Shown here piece after piece: positions 22,486-34,876 of a DNA stretch of 64,000 nt. The DNA comes from Brachypodius melanocephalos (taxonomy: Eukaryota > Chordata > Aves > Passeriformes > Pycnonotidae). Under the pieces are notes generated by a model. The model saw nothing but the letters and a program-made list of their open reading frames with translations, was not told where the DNA came from and ran no database searches. The translations under genes and the position numbers were made by a program. Within the stretch, counting starts at the first letter, position 1; every line of letters begins with the position of its first letter. The stretch is from assembly GCA_013398615.1 (NCBI GenBank), contig VZSR01003371.1, positions 611,785 through 675,784 of the forward strand, read 5' to 3'.

Positions 22486-22819
22486 GGGACTCATCCCCAG
22501 GTGCCACTGTGAGCCCCACAAATGCTGACATGACTCCTTGATGTGGGTCTGGCTTCACGGCCACCCTCCCAAATCCTTTGGCATCAGGAATTCCAATGAG
22601 TGGTTTGAGAAAGAGCTGGTTCTGAGGACCCTGGGGACCCTCACAGCTGAGAGTGAGGAACATCCCGTGCTGGGGACATCCTGAATCAAGTGCTGCCACC
22701 CACCCCAGACCAGAGGAGCTTTGAGGATGCAGGAATCTGTCATCCTGCGGGGCTGTCCCTTGGCAGCCTCTTAGAGCTCCCCCTAAGAGCCGCCTGGGTC
22801 TTTTCATCTCATCTCTTTT

Positions 22820-22950
22820 GTTTCAGGCTTATTATGTAAATAGCTGATGCGGCCCCCATAATGAGAAAGTAGTTTCCCAGAATACAAAAGGCTGTAATTA
22901 TCTCATTAGCAGGCGGAAAGGAAAAGGAAATGTTTCTAAGCCGGCTCACT
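22820..22950. promoter_or_regulatory. Candidate conserved non-coding element
   Basis: A repeat-free block with 'cttattatgtaaatagctga', 'cccataatgag', 'ggctgtaattatctcattag' and CAGGCGG. Octamer-like (ATGTAAAT) and homeodomain (TAATTA, CATTAG) cores are close together. It lies in the presumed first LZTS3 intron. Enhancer function is inferred from composition. Confidence 0.35.
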
Positions 22951-24084
22951 TTTATTTCCCACAGCAGCCCGAGGAAGCTCAGCCCCCAAAAGCGGGACCT
23001 GCCTGTCCCTAATCCTGCCACCCCCTCCTGATGCTGCCACATTTTCAGGAGAGAAAAGCAAAGTGTGATCCTCCTTTCTCAGCAGTGGGTTTGTACTGGG
23101 AGGACTGAGGGCTTTGAACTGGGCCCAGTTATCCAGAGGATGCTGCAGGTCCCTGTGCAGACTCCTCAGTGCTCTCAGGTGCTGGGACAGGCGTAGCTGG
23201 AAAGTGGGGGGCGGGTCACAGAGGGACAGGATGGTCCCCACATTCCCAAACTGGATGTTCCTAGGCAGGACTGCCATGCTGGGCAGTCCAAGTCCAACCT
23301 CCCTGCTCCAGCAGGGTGCCCTGGGGCACGTTACTCAGGACTGGGGCCAAAACTAAATCCAATCATAAATCCTTTGCACAGAAGGATGGAAAATGTGCAG
23401 ATACAAAGCAGCCCCACAGTCCAAGAGGTGTCTGAGGGTAGCTGCAGGAATTTGCCACTACTTGACCCTCCAACCTGCTTTCCTGAGTTTGCTTTTTAGC
23501 TCTGAATGGGGAGAAAAATATCTGCAGTGCAGGGATAAATAGGAAAAGAGAGATCTGTGTCCTGGGGAAGGAGCAGGAGTTGTTCTTCTGACTTCATTTG
23601 GCTTTTGGTTGTGGAAAAAGCTTGTGGTTGAAAAGCTTGAGATCTGCATGTTTTTGCAGACAGGTTCAAGTGTGTTCATGCTGTATTCCAGTGGTGGAGG
23701 AAAATCTGGCAGCCACCAAGCCAGGATGGGGGGAAAGGAGTAGGAGGAGGTGCAGAAAAGAGCCACAAGAGTTACTTGAGGGCTGGAAAAAAATGCCTGT
23801 GAGAGACAAGAAAAGCTCATTCTGTTCCCCTCTTGAGACTGAGCAACTTGAGAAGGATGTAGGAGAACAGGGGCACTGGAGCCAGGTGGGAGGGGAGCTG
23901 TGGTGTCCCTGCTTCTTGAATCAATCCCAGTGGAGGAGCTCTCAGCCAGGTTTGGGTCCAGCACAGCCATTAGGAGGTGGCAAGTGATGGCCCGTGACAC
24001 ACAGGAGGCACAGCAGTAGCTGAGTAGCCTTTTCGTAGGATGTGACGTGCAAGAAAAGGTGAGGGAGAGGAAGAGGGATGTGAC

Positions 24085-24380
24085 TGAAAGCTGCACCTGA
24101 AACTCATAGGACAAGAGGGAACAGCCTCTAAACAGGAGAGGTGAAAATTTCTTAATGCAAAATTTATTCATGGAAAATTTCTCCATGGAAGGGGTTGTCC
24201 AGCCCTGGCACAGCTGCCCTGGGGAGTGGTGCAGTCCCATCCCTGGAGGGATTTAAAAGTAGTGTGGATGTGGCACCTGGGGACGTGGGTCAGTGGTGGG
24301 ACTGGCAGTGATGGGGGAATGGTCGGACCCCATGGTCTTAGAGGGTTTTTCCAACCTGAATAATTCTGTTATTCTACCAT
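24085..24380 (+). mobile_element. CR1 LINE 3' end with tail
   Basis: Sense copy with 'caagagggaacagcctctaa', 'gtccagccctggcacagc', 'gatttaaaagtagtgtggat' and a tail 'aataattctgttattctacc'. It belongs to the same subfamily as the copies at 53.7, 54.8 and 60.4 kb (those with the 'gtggatgtggcacctgggga' block). Confidence 0.85.
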
Positions 24381-24954
24381 TCTACAAGTGCAGTTGTAAG
24401 TCTTGGGTTTCAGTGGTGGTTTTTCCCCAGGGCTTGTTAATGCCTCACTGGACACAGGTGGTTTTGCTCCCTGCAGGGTCTGTGTCTTTAACCCATTCCT
24501 GTCCTTGCCTTTCCACTCCACGCATCTTCCTGGATGAAGCTGAAATTACCACAGCCATTCTTTTCCCACCATTTCTAACCTGTTCCACCACCCCAGGACA
24601 CATTGCCTTCTTCTTCCTCCAGCCAAACCAACCCCTTTGGCAGCACTGCCAACAAACTGGCAGAGCCAACCCAAGCTGTAAACACAAGGCAGGTGTAGGC
24701 CCTGCCCCTGTAAAAACAACAGAACAGAACACAGGGTTTATGGTGTCAATAATTGCTCGTTCCTTAAAGCCAACGCAAACAAACCTGACTAATGAAGGTC
24801 AGGGGCACACACCTGTTACCACAGTTGGCAAGGGGGGGAATTTTTGACCTTCAGATGCTTTTGTTGCCCATGCTGCCAGTGCCACATGCCTGGGATGGTG
24901 AGTGTGCCAAAGCCCTGCCTTGCTCTGGGGCTCTTCGCTGGAGCTCTCCAGCCC

Positions 24955-25205
24955 AAGAACGATGATTGATCCACTTCTCCCCGTGGCACAGTGCCGAGGT
25001 ATGTCTATCTCCCCAAGGCCTTTGTTAGGAGAGTGTTAACAATTAACCTCCTCAGGCAGAAACAGAGCCAGGCCTCCATAATTTAGTCTTAGTTAACCAT
25101 TCAGCTGCTTATCTCAGAGCAATTTTTCTTCTTTTTAATGGAAGGCATTCGCTGAATGGTCTGGGTAGAAGCAAGGGCGAAGGCGCAGTTGTTATTTTAC
25201 AAATT
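24955..25205. promoter_or_regulatory. Candidate conserved non-coding element
   Basis: About 250 bases of AT-balanced unique sequence contain 'gttaacaattaacctcct', 'ccataatttagtcttagtta', 'cagctgcttatctcag' (an E-box beside a GATA-type site) and 'gcattcgctgaatg'. Such clustered transcription-factor cores, absent from adjacent DNA, suggest an intronic enhancer of LZTS3 or a neighbour. Conservation was not tested. Confidence 0.4.
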
Positions 25206-25654
25206 ACTGTATTTACAATAACATCTAGCAGTGTTCTGGAGCTGCAGGCATGGCAGGAAACCTTGGTAAGAGGTGGACATGCAGAGTTTGCCTGTCACGG
25301 CTGGGGAAAAGGACATTTCACCCCAGATTTTCTGCATCAGGCATCAAAATATTGCTGTCTCCGAGGCGAGGCTGCTGGAGGAAAGGCCAAGAGGCTGCTG
25401 CAGTTGGGTGGGATGGCGTGGTGCAATGTGGAGTTGTGGATTCCCAATGTCCCTGGTCAGAGAAGGTCACCCAGCCATGCTCAAGGGTGACTCTTCTTTC
25501 CTTCCTCCCAAGGACCACCCTGGGAATGAAATGCTGCTAAAGGCAAACCAGTGGTCTTCCCTCAGCCTCCCTGTGCTCATGGACAGGCTCAGCAGCCTTG
25601 GGAATCACCCACTTTCTGTTCGTGTTCCCATGGGAGGGAGGCTGTTATCATGGA

Positions 25655-25930
25655 ATCATGGAAGAGTTTGGTTTGGAAGGGACCTTAAAGATCATCCAGT
25701 TCCAACCCCCTGCCAGGGGCAAGGACATTTCCACTGTCCCAGTTAGCTCCAAGCCCCATCCAGTCTGGCCTTGGACACTTCCAGGGATCCAGGGGCAGCC
25801 ACAGCTTCTCTGGGCTGGTGAGTGCCAGGGCTTCACCACCCTCAGTCAATAATTTCTTCCCAATATCCCATCTAACCCTTCCCTGACAGTTTGAAGCCAT
25901 TCCCTCTTATCCTCTTGTCCCAGAGATGAT
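25655..25930 (-). mobile_element. CR1 LINE 3' fragment
   Basis: In reverse complement the order is: 5' side at about 25930 ('ggataagagggaatggcttc' type), then the CCCTGGCACTCACC variant, 'ggatccctggaagtgtcc', and the tail at 25655 (TCATGGAATCATGGAA is the reversed end). No coding sequence. Confidence 0.85.
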
Positions 25931-25934
25931 GAGA

Positions 25935-28735
25935 TTTAAGGAGAAGAAATGTCCTGGGGAAGCTTTTAGTCACACATTCCCCCAAACCTGGAAGGAGAAA
26001 AAAAAAGACTCTCCTGCTCTGTGCCAAAGCGTGGCAACATTATTCCTGTGCTCAAAATTTGATTTCACAGTTCGGCTGAGGAACAACCAGTGTAAAACCT
26101 GACTGGGAACTGGGGCTGGCCAGAAGATACAAACCCAAGGGTTGTTGTTCTCGGAAAAAAAAAAAAACCTACCCTTTTGGCAAACAAAGCTGTACTGTCA
26201 GGAATCTGTTGGCACTTCTGGAATCTCCTTAATAACATATTTGTAACACTTGTCTGTATGCTCTGTTTATCATATCCCGGGTTTGCAGTAAACATAAGCT
26301 AAGAACAAGGGGTTTTTTTTCCAGAATATTTTCTTGGATGATTCCCAGTTAAAAGAAAACGCTTGTTGTCGTGTTGGCCTTTTTTACTTTTTTTTTTTCC
26401 TTTTGGAAGGATCAAACTTTCCAGTGACCTCATCCTGCCCTCAGAGAGTCAATGTAAATGTGCAAATGTCACCGTGAAATTTACCCAGTGAGGGAAAAGT
26501 AACCTGGATTTCTCCCTTGCTGGCTGGGGAGCACTGCAAGGAGACAATGCCACTTCCTTGTCTGGAGCTGAGACTTTCCAGCACATCCCTCCCATGGTGC
26601 CTTATGTCCCATAAAAAGAAGTCACAGCCTATAAAGATTCCCAAAGTCACTGAAAAGGAGGTTATTCCTAAATTAAGAGGACAGAAAGTCTTCCTTTGAC
26701 TCATAAAATCCAAAGGTGCCATTGGTTGAGCTTCAGGTGGGTGTTCTCCATCTTTCCTCATCACTCCACAGCCCAGCCAAGTCTCCAGGTGCTCAGCAAG
26801 CACCTGGATTAACCCCTGGACATTGTGCACTCATGGTCTGTCAGTGTTGATGTTCTCTGGGAAGTGTCATTAGGGTGTGATGGGATCATGAGCCTTTGAG
26901 CGCTGCTCAGAGCACGTGTCCAAATGCCACATGCCGGATATGTGACCAGACCCTGTCACTTCTTGCTGCTGGCAGAGGTTTTGTCACCTATGACTAATCA
27001 ACACCCGTGTTTTGGTTGTAGTGGAACCCCACATGTGCTCATGTGATCCTCCTTTACTGCCTGGCCTTTAGACTTTCATCAGGGAATGGCATGAGATCAT
27101 CTGCTGGGGACAGAAGTGCAACCTGCAGGATGTCCTCAGCAGGGAACACAAAGTGTTCACTTAATGCTTCTTCATCATAAAATCCCAGAATGGGTTGGGT
27201 TGGGTTGGAAGGGACCTTAAATCCCATCTCAGCAGCTCTGTGTCCTCTCCCTGTGGCACAGCACCTGCCACATCCGCCTCTTGGGCTGTACTTTGGACAG
27301 GGCAGGATGCTGGGAAAGGGAGAGGAGAAGCCTCCAGAAGTGCAGTTTAATAAAAGCAAAGTTGAGCAGCACAGACCTTGCTTTAACCTTTTTAATTCTT
27401 TTTCCATTCCATTATTAGTGCAAATAGCAAGCAAGTGAGACACCACATGGGAGCTGAGCTCCAGACCTCAGCTTGTTCTCCAGGGAAATAAACCCAGTTC
27501 TGCGTTACTCAAGGAGGCCTGAATGAACATCCCTACCCCAAAGAGAGGGAAACTCCACTGAAATGGGGATTTTCTCCGTCTCCCCTACCTGCTGGTCCTG
27601 CCGGACTGCTGCCATCCCTGAACATTTCTCCAAAGGGCATCACTATTTTTATCCCATCCACAGGGAAATGTGCATCTTCTGCTGCCCTTAAGTCCTGCTT
27701 TAGTCCCCACGCTGCCAGGATGGCTTATCCTGGAAAACCTGGATCTGAGGGTGCCTGAGACAAAAGAAAAAGCATCCATTCTGGCCCATGGGGACTGAGT
27801 CAATGAACTTAGTAGGGCTGGGTGGACAATGGCCAGCTGAGTGGCCACAGCTGTCCAAGAGCCACTGACCATGCTCCTGACCCTGCTCCTCCAGGTTTGG
27901 TTCAGTCACTCAAAATTTGCAATGCACCTTCTCCCTTCCTTCAGGTAATGAGATCCTTGGCTCATACAGGTTCAAATTCTCCATTATTCAATGAGGCAAC
28001 AACAACAACAAAAAAGTTGTTATGGGTCTTTTATTTTCTTAAATAGGATTTTACACCTTTTTGTAAAAGCTGATGAAGAACATCTAGACGTGTGAGAGCT
28101 GGTCCCAAGGATAATTGGTCCCAGGACAACCCTAGTGAAAGACAACTTTTGAAACTATTATTTGCATGTTATCCATGTCCCGTGGCCTAGTTTTGACCAG
28201 CCCAAGGCTCAGCCTGAATAAGAATCAAATGGAGAAAGGGAATAAAGATTTAAAAGAAAATTTAGGATGACACCTGCACCTTTTTAAAAGCTCAAGTTCA
28301 GGCGAGCAACAATCCCAAGAAAGAGATGGAAACTGTGTTGCTTAAACCCTGTGGTGTCATCCCTAAGGGATGTGCTGGAGGGAGCACTTGTACGAGCCAG
28401 GACCAGGGATGGAGACCTTCCATCCCCATGGGAACACAAACTTGTTCAAACCTGGGAAAAGTGACAGAAATAATTCAAGCTAGGACACAGCAAATGGTTG
28501 TGTCTCAGCAATGCCTATTAGAATCAATGCAACTCAATCCCCTGGGAACCACAACCCTTGGATTGAGAAGATTAGGAGCTTTTTTTGATAACAGTAGGTG
28601 GGATTTGGGGAATTCTGCTCCTCCAAGGGATCTGGGGGTCCCACAGAAGAGGAGAACCCGCCACTATGTGATTTCCAGATCATAGGGCACGGCAGACAAA
28701 AAGCATCTCTTTAACAACCCTTTTCCCCCTCCTTC
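25935..28735. other. Presumed LZTS3 first intron, 3' part
   Basis: No exon is supported. It holds a short CR1 tail at 27178-27240, short homopolymers (A13 near 26157, T10 near 26389) and ordinary unique sequence. An open frame at 28326-28685 has no recognisable features and lies just 5' of the exon acceptor, so it is treated as chance. Confidence 0.45.
27178..27240 (-). mobile_element. CR1 LINE tail remnant
   Basis: In reverse complement it reads as the extreme 3' end of a CR1: 'aaggtcccttccaaccc' and an ATTCTGGGATTTT tail. A (GGGTT)3-like expansion lies in the middle of it. Confidence 0.65.
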
Positions 28736-28741
28736 TCCCAG

Positions 28742-31700
28742 TGCCACTGTGCTGTGCCTCCACCTCACCCCTACGCTGCCATGGCCACGCTAGAGACGCT
28801 GCCCGTCCTCAGTGACCCAGCCTACCCCAGCCCGGAGAACTTCCACGGCTTCGCCCCCCGCTACTCCCAGACCATCCCCAAGAGCGCCATGGGGAGCGTG
28901 GGCAGCGGAGTGGCCAACGACCAGGAGTTCGCCATGAAGAGCGTGGGCACCCGCACGCAGAGCAGCGGCCGGCAGACGGAGGGGCCCCGCAACGGCTACT
29001 CCGGGCGGGAGATCTCCAACCGCTACTCCGGCGAGGAGAAGACCTACAAGTCGGAGAAAGTCTCCAACTCCCTCTACATCAACGGCGACCTGCGCAAGAG
29101 CGAGAAGGTGAAGGTGGACATCTGCGGCAACGTGACCGCCAACAACGAGAAGAACCTGCCGCCACCGCCGCCCCAGTACCGAGAGCCCGGTAACCCACCA
29201 AAGATTTTGCCGATCTCCGGCAAGCTAGACCAGGTGAGAACCTCCTGGTGCAGCTGGATGGCCGTGGCGCTTCTCTGGAAGCACCAAGGAGGAGGCCTTA
29301 AAGCAATCTTGATGGTCTTGTTTTTATTTTGTACATTTTTTATGTGCAGGTGATATAATTATTGTGACTTTCGGGGGGGGGTTGTTAGCTCTTGAGGAAC
29401 CCAAGAGCATGACCACAAATCTTCCACATACAGCTCATTTAAGTCACTGGCTATTCCACCTTCTCTGAGATGTTGTGCCTACCTCCCTGAAGGATGGGGA
29501 GGGAGCTGGAGTTGGCTCCTGTTTCAGTAGGTCCAGCATCTGAGTCTCACTCTTGTTTTGTGTGTTTTGTGCCTTTCATAGGCAGTTTCCAACCACCCAC
29601 TGCCACCTAAAGCTGTTGCCTGAAAGCAGCCACAGGCATCTGTTCACAGTCCCAGTGCCCCTTGTGAGGGAAAAGGCTTGGGAACTACTCCTGTAAACGT
29701 TTATCTCCCAGCCCAGCCCAGTCCTCATGGCTCATATTGGCTTCAGGTGCAAAATCTCCCAGGCCCAGAGGAACAGAGCCCCAGAGGCAGTTTTGTGTAG
29801 CCTGCTGCTCTGCTCCAGTGACTTCCATAATTTGTGTCCAGTATTATTTCTGCAGCATTTGGTGGCCTTTTCTCCTGGGTTGTTAATCCAACAGCCCCTG
29901 CAGTCCGTCTCAGTCTCACACTTGGTCTCCAACCTCCAACCTGTTTAGTGGGGCTTATTCTGTTTCTCCTAAAAGGCATTTTCAAAATACCTGTACTTTC
30001 TCCAGTTTAATTTTCACCTAATATCCAACCTGCAGTAGGGGAGGCTCAATCCCATTTTGAGGAGCATTTTGTTTCTAATGTGCATTGATGAGGTGAGCAA
30101 TATGCAAGGCTTTAAAATTCTTTCTAAATCCCTTACAGCTGTGGTCTATTGTCCCCCAGCATTGCTTATGCCACAGAAAACACAAATTTCAAATGAAGAG
30201 CAGCTCCAGCATGTTCCTTGCCCGGTGTCATTGCTGTCACAGCTCCTACCTGCTCCTGTCTGAGGACAAGCAGGACACGAGGTCCCCACAGGCACAGGTC
30301 ATTGCTGGCAGGAGGGAAATGTGATGCTCCTGAGGCAAAAGGGCTCCTAATCCAAGGGTTCGATTCAGCTGTCAGCAAAAGGGCAATGCAACCTCAAGGC
30401 TAGAAATATAATCAACAAAAATTAGAGTTATTTTGGTCAAGTCTGGTAAGCAAGGGGCAGCCCTCCTTGTGAAAAGCACTAAGAGAACCCAAGGAGTATT
30501 CTAGAGAAAAATCATGCAGGTTTGAGGTGAGCCAAGATGGTTTCCTTTCAGCTGGGGGAAGGGATGGCAAAGTGTTGCCCTTTGAGTGACCACAGGTCCC
30601 TCATGTGCAACCCCAGATGGTCCAGGGTGTAACAAGGTGGGCTAAGGAGCCCGATGTGTCTGTGTGTACCGATGTGTCTTTTGTGTGTTGTTACCGAGCC
30701 TCCTGCCGTGTTTGACGCGTGGTCCTTTTTCCTTTTTGCAGAGCAATGAGCCCTTAGTTAGACCCTCAGCCTTTAAACCAGTAGTTCCTAAAAACTTCCA
30801 TTCCATGCAGAACCTCTGCCCGCCGCAGAGCAACGGGATGGCAGAGAACAGAAAGAGCTTGAACCATGCCAACAGCAATAGCCCGTCCGCACCCAAGGGT
30901 GGACTCGACAAGAGCAGCCTTAACAGGACTACAAACCAAGGCGGGGGGCTCTCGGATTCGGGCCGTAACTCGCTGACGAGCCTGCCCACCTACGGGACGG
31001 GCTACAGCCAGCACGTGGGCCCCATGAGCGCCTCCACCAGCCACATCAACCGCATCGGGACCACCTACGTGGAGAAGAACATCGTGGGATACAACGGGAT
31101 ATCTACCTCAGACAGCGGGCGGTCCTCCAGCAAGAGCACCTCGTCCTTCAACAGACTGAACCATCTCAACGAAACGATGCCTTTCCACTCGCCCTCGACC
31201 GACGACATCATCCAGGACCTGGAGGACCGGCTGTGGGAGAAGGAGCAGGAGGTGCTCCAGATGCGGAGGAACTTGGACAAGAGCGAGGCGGCCATCTTCC
31301 AGGTGTTCGAGGAGAAGCAGAAGATCTGGGAGAGGGAAATGGAGGACTTGAGGCAGAACTATGCCAACAAGTTGCAGCAGGTCTCCAAAAAGGCTCAGCG
31401 GGCTCAGCAGGCTCTGCAGCTCCAAATCTTCAAGCTCCAGCAAGAGAAAAAAAAACTCCAGGATGACATGGGTCAACTCCTCCAGCAACGAGAGGAGCTG
31501 GAGAAGAAATTTGTGGCTTTCAAGAAGGAGCAGGCTGAGTTTCTCCCCAAGATTGAAGAGACCAAGTGGGAGGTAAGAGCGCTGTTGTAACGGGCATGAA
31601 TGAGGTTTCCATCGCGGGATCTGGTGACCCCTAAGTACCTCCCACATGCCCTAAGTGGAGCCCACAGATAACAGCCATGGGTTGGTGACCTCCAGGTAAC

Positions 31701-33413
31701 AGGTAGTACTTGTCACCTCATTTGTCTGAGTCTCACTCCTGTTAATTTCAATTAAGCTAAAATAAGCACAACTTTTTGTGCACACCCCCTGTGCTGGTTA
31801 ATAATTTGGCTTCACAGTCTGGTCACTCCAAGTTGTGACATTCAAATCCAGTTTCAAGGAACACAGGTCTTTCCACACAGGTACTTGTGCCTGCCAAAAA
31901 TGGGCTTAAGTCTATTTTAATTAAATTCTTTTACCATTTGCATTTGGGCAAACCTTGAAACCACTTTTCAGATACTTGATTTTTTAAAAATTGAAGATAT
32001 AAAAGCAACTGAGATGAGAGTGACATTGATAGGCACATCTACCTCATGCTTTCATTGTAACACGTTTAATAAGTTTGTTTTTCTTAAAAGGCTGAAAAAC
32101 AAATTCCTCTTTCTAGTTCTCCTGGTGAGTCCTACATAACTTTTTCCTACTGTTCCTATTTTTAGAACATTTTATCAAGGTCTGTTTGTATAGCCAGTGC
32201 TAACATACCTCTTTTTCAGCTTGATCATGTGAAGAATTTTAATCCTTCCATGCACAGCCTAGAAACTTTAAATTTATTAAGAGTGCAGAGGCAAAACACA
32301 GCTCCAGAATCAAGACGAACTTATTCTGCTAATCCTGATGGAAAGTCAATGAAGCTGGGATTAATTAGGCTCTGAAATGTGGCATTTGCAGATGTTCAGC
32401 AGAAGGTTTGGGATTGAGCCCCACAGGTTCATGGGTGGGAGAGTAAGATGAAGGCAGGAGCAAAGCATTGCTGGTGGGGACTGCAGCACTGGACTTGGCT
32501 GTTTGGGCAATTCCAGCTGGGAACAGCATCAGGTCCCTGAGAGACAGGAAAAAACACAGAGATGGGGACAACCTCTAGGTCTGTGGCATGGTCTGGGTCC
32601 TGGTGAAGGCTGGGTCCTTGAGCAGGGTTGTTTCATGGGCAGTGCAGGGGACAAGCAGCTCCTCACTGCCATCCACCAGACTCATGAGTGCTCTCCCCAC
32701 AGGTGTGCCAGAAAGCAGGGGAGATCTCCCTGCTCAAGCAGCAGCTGAAGGACTCCCAAGCCGACGTCTCCCAGAAGCTCAATGAGATCGTGGGACTGCG
32801 GTCACAGCTCAAGGAAGGTAAGAACTTTCTACGGGAGAAAGAGGAGCAAATCCTCACCCTGAAGGACTCCTACAGCTCCAAGAGCGTCAACCTGGAGATC
32901 TGCGAGGGCGAGCTGCAGAGGAAGATGAGTGAGGTCCAGGTGCTGAGGGAAAAACTGAACCACTGTGAGCTGGAGGTCTCCGGCCTGAAGCGGACACTTG
33001 CCAGCATGGGACCCGCGGGGTCTTTTGGTGGGGACCTTGGGGAGAAGCTGCGGGACCCGCTGGCCTGTGAGAGTGATGAGGCCAAGATGCAGCGGCAGAG
33101 CGAGGACAGCGTGAACACCCTGAGGAGGGAGGTGGAGCGGCTCCAGACGGAGCTGAAGCTGGAGCGGCAGCAGCGGGAGCAGCAGGTGATGGACTTCGAG
33201 GAGGAGCGGCGCACGTGGCAAGAGGAGAAGGAGAAAGTCATCAAGTACCAGAAGCAGCTGCAGCTGAACTACGTGGAGATGTACCAGAAGAACCAGCTCC
33301 TGGAGCACAAGGTCAACGAGATGAACACGAAGGCCACCAGCCCCCCGCACACCGAGGAGAAGAAGACATGGACTCCCTCCAGACTCGAGCGAATAGAGTC
33401 CACCGAGATCTGA
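28742..33413 (+). CDS. LZTS3: LZTS3 (ProSAPiP1), leucine zipper putative tumor suppressor family member 3
   Basis: Postsynaptic scaffold protein that binds SPAR and Shank proteins in mammals. Coding exons: 28781-29233, 30742-31572 and 32703-33413 (664 aa; human about 673). The first coding exon begins at the acceptor at 28741. All junctions are phase 0 with GT/AG sites (AG at 30740-30741 and 32701-32702; GT at 29234 and 31573). The start at 28781 gives MATLETLPV, matching the mammalian start MAKLETLPV; the upstream in-frame ATG at 28754 has no counterpart. Family blocks visible: GSVGSGVA, EFAMKSVGTRT, YREPGNPPK, RPSAFKPVVPKNFHSMQNLC, SDSGRNSLTSLPTY. Coiled coil (Fez1 domain) runs from about residue 305 to 630, broken at about 530-555 by a Gly/Pro/Asp patch. 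The C-terminus ESTEI is a class I PDZ ligand. Promoter probably at 19.3-20.2 kb. Confidence 0.95.
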
Positions 33414-34870
33414 GGAGGGACCGAGGCGGCACAATGGAATTTTTTATTGCTGTGCATGTACTACCTACTCAAGCCAGTGATCTTCCGAAGGATAATGCGC
33501 TCCCGTCGGAGCGGTGTGAGCGTGCTCCCACCAGGCTCCATCACCCTTACTCTCCACTTCTGTGCTCTGTAGGTAAAATAACTGTGGATGTGCGTTGGTT
33601 TTCTATCAATAATGCGACATCTCGTCTGGGTTTTTTCCTAGTACAGCTGATGAGGGTCAATTGGCTCTTTTGTAATCTGCCTGGACTGTTACTTCGCTAG
33701 AGGGTGCTGCCCCCTCTCCTACAATTCACCCTTCTTTGGTTGGTTGTTTTGGAGGGTTGTATTCGGTTTCTTTGGTTTTCCGAGCATTTACGTGCAGCAA
33801 AACAGTTCAAAGTGGCAGGTTTGTTGTTTTTTTGGGTTGGTTTTTTTTTTCCCCAGGACGTTTTTAGCCACATTGGCTAATGGAGCAAAGCTCTTGGGAT
33901 CATGAGCAAACTCAAGTGTTCTGCATCAAGTATCCTGTCTAGACGGTGGTCTTAGTGAAGTCAGTGCGAGCTTGGCCACTGACTTCAGTGAAACCAGACA
34001 TATCTCCCTCCGCCAGACGACTCCCTCTTGCCCTGGTTGCAAGAGGTTAGGATATCCTTGAGGAGCAGGATGAGCCTGTCCTGGTAACAGAAGCCAACAA
34101 GGAATGATGTCTCAGCAGGAGCCTCTCTGGAGGCTCAGCAGAGCTTAATATATGCTGCGTTTTCACTTCCTTGTGGTTTCCTCCTGCAGTTCCACTCCTC
34201 TCCCAGGTTGTGACCAACCCCGGGAGCAGAAATACCCTCTCACCTCTGCCTTGGTCCCCTTACTCTATACCCAAGCTGGCTACAGCAAGAAAAAAGCTTG
34301 GAAATCCGAGCTAGTTTCCCTTCCCAACAGCCCTCTTACTTCCCAAAGTCAGTGGAATCAAGGTTTGGGGAAGCCTCCAAACCCATGGGATGTTTATGCA
34401 AACTGAAGCTTTAGCAATCTGCCCCAGAAGCGGGCAATTGTGCCACCCTGTCCCCAAACGAGTGACACCTTGGTGCACTCTCTTGGTCCAGGGTCTGCTT
34501 AAAAACAGCACTCGAGCCTCACTCAGGAGTTGCAGTGGGGGGCACAGCTGGATTGCAATGGTCAGCCTTCAGTACTGCCATTCCAAACAGCGCCCACAGC
34601 CATCCCACCGGGCATCCCACACTCCAGAGATGGAGGTAATAACTCACAGGCCTAGCTCAAGAAAATACTCAGCTACTAACTCTGAGCATGAAAGAAGTCA
34701 TAAGAGGGAAAAACACTTAAGATCACGCAAGTGCTTATGCCCTGGCAGAATAATAAACCAAATCCTACGTGCACAATCACTGGGGCAGCGAAACCTGGCA
34801 TTCCGCTTGAAAACATGGGCAAAGTGAGCTCAGTTCTTCCTGTCATGGACCGTGTTTTACCACGAGTCAC

Positions 34871-34876
34871 AATAAA
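34871..34876 (+). terminator. LZTS3: Possible proximal poly(A) signal of LZTS3
   Basis: Canonical AATAAA, 1.46 kb after the stop. The downstream sequence is G/T-containing (TTTTGGCTCTTTGCCCTGGGG) but not strongly so. Confidence 0.3.

Noticed and set aside
23458..24240. 260-codon minus-strand open frame
   Set aside because: No recognisable domain, no splice or promoter context, and its left portion lies antisense to a CR1 copy; long chance frames are expected in GC-rich DNA.
28326..28685. 119-codon frame just upstream of LZTS3 coding exon 1
   Set aside because: No similarity to LZTS family N-termini, and the conserved MATLETLPV start lies downstream of a clear acceptor at 28741.
31108..33434. 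Leu-rich minus-strand frames opposite LZTS3 exons (31108-31647, 32829-33434)
   Set aside because: Leu/Gln richness is the mirror of the coiled-coil codons CTG/CAG/GAG on the plus strand; not real genes.
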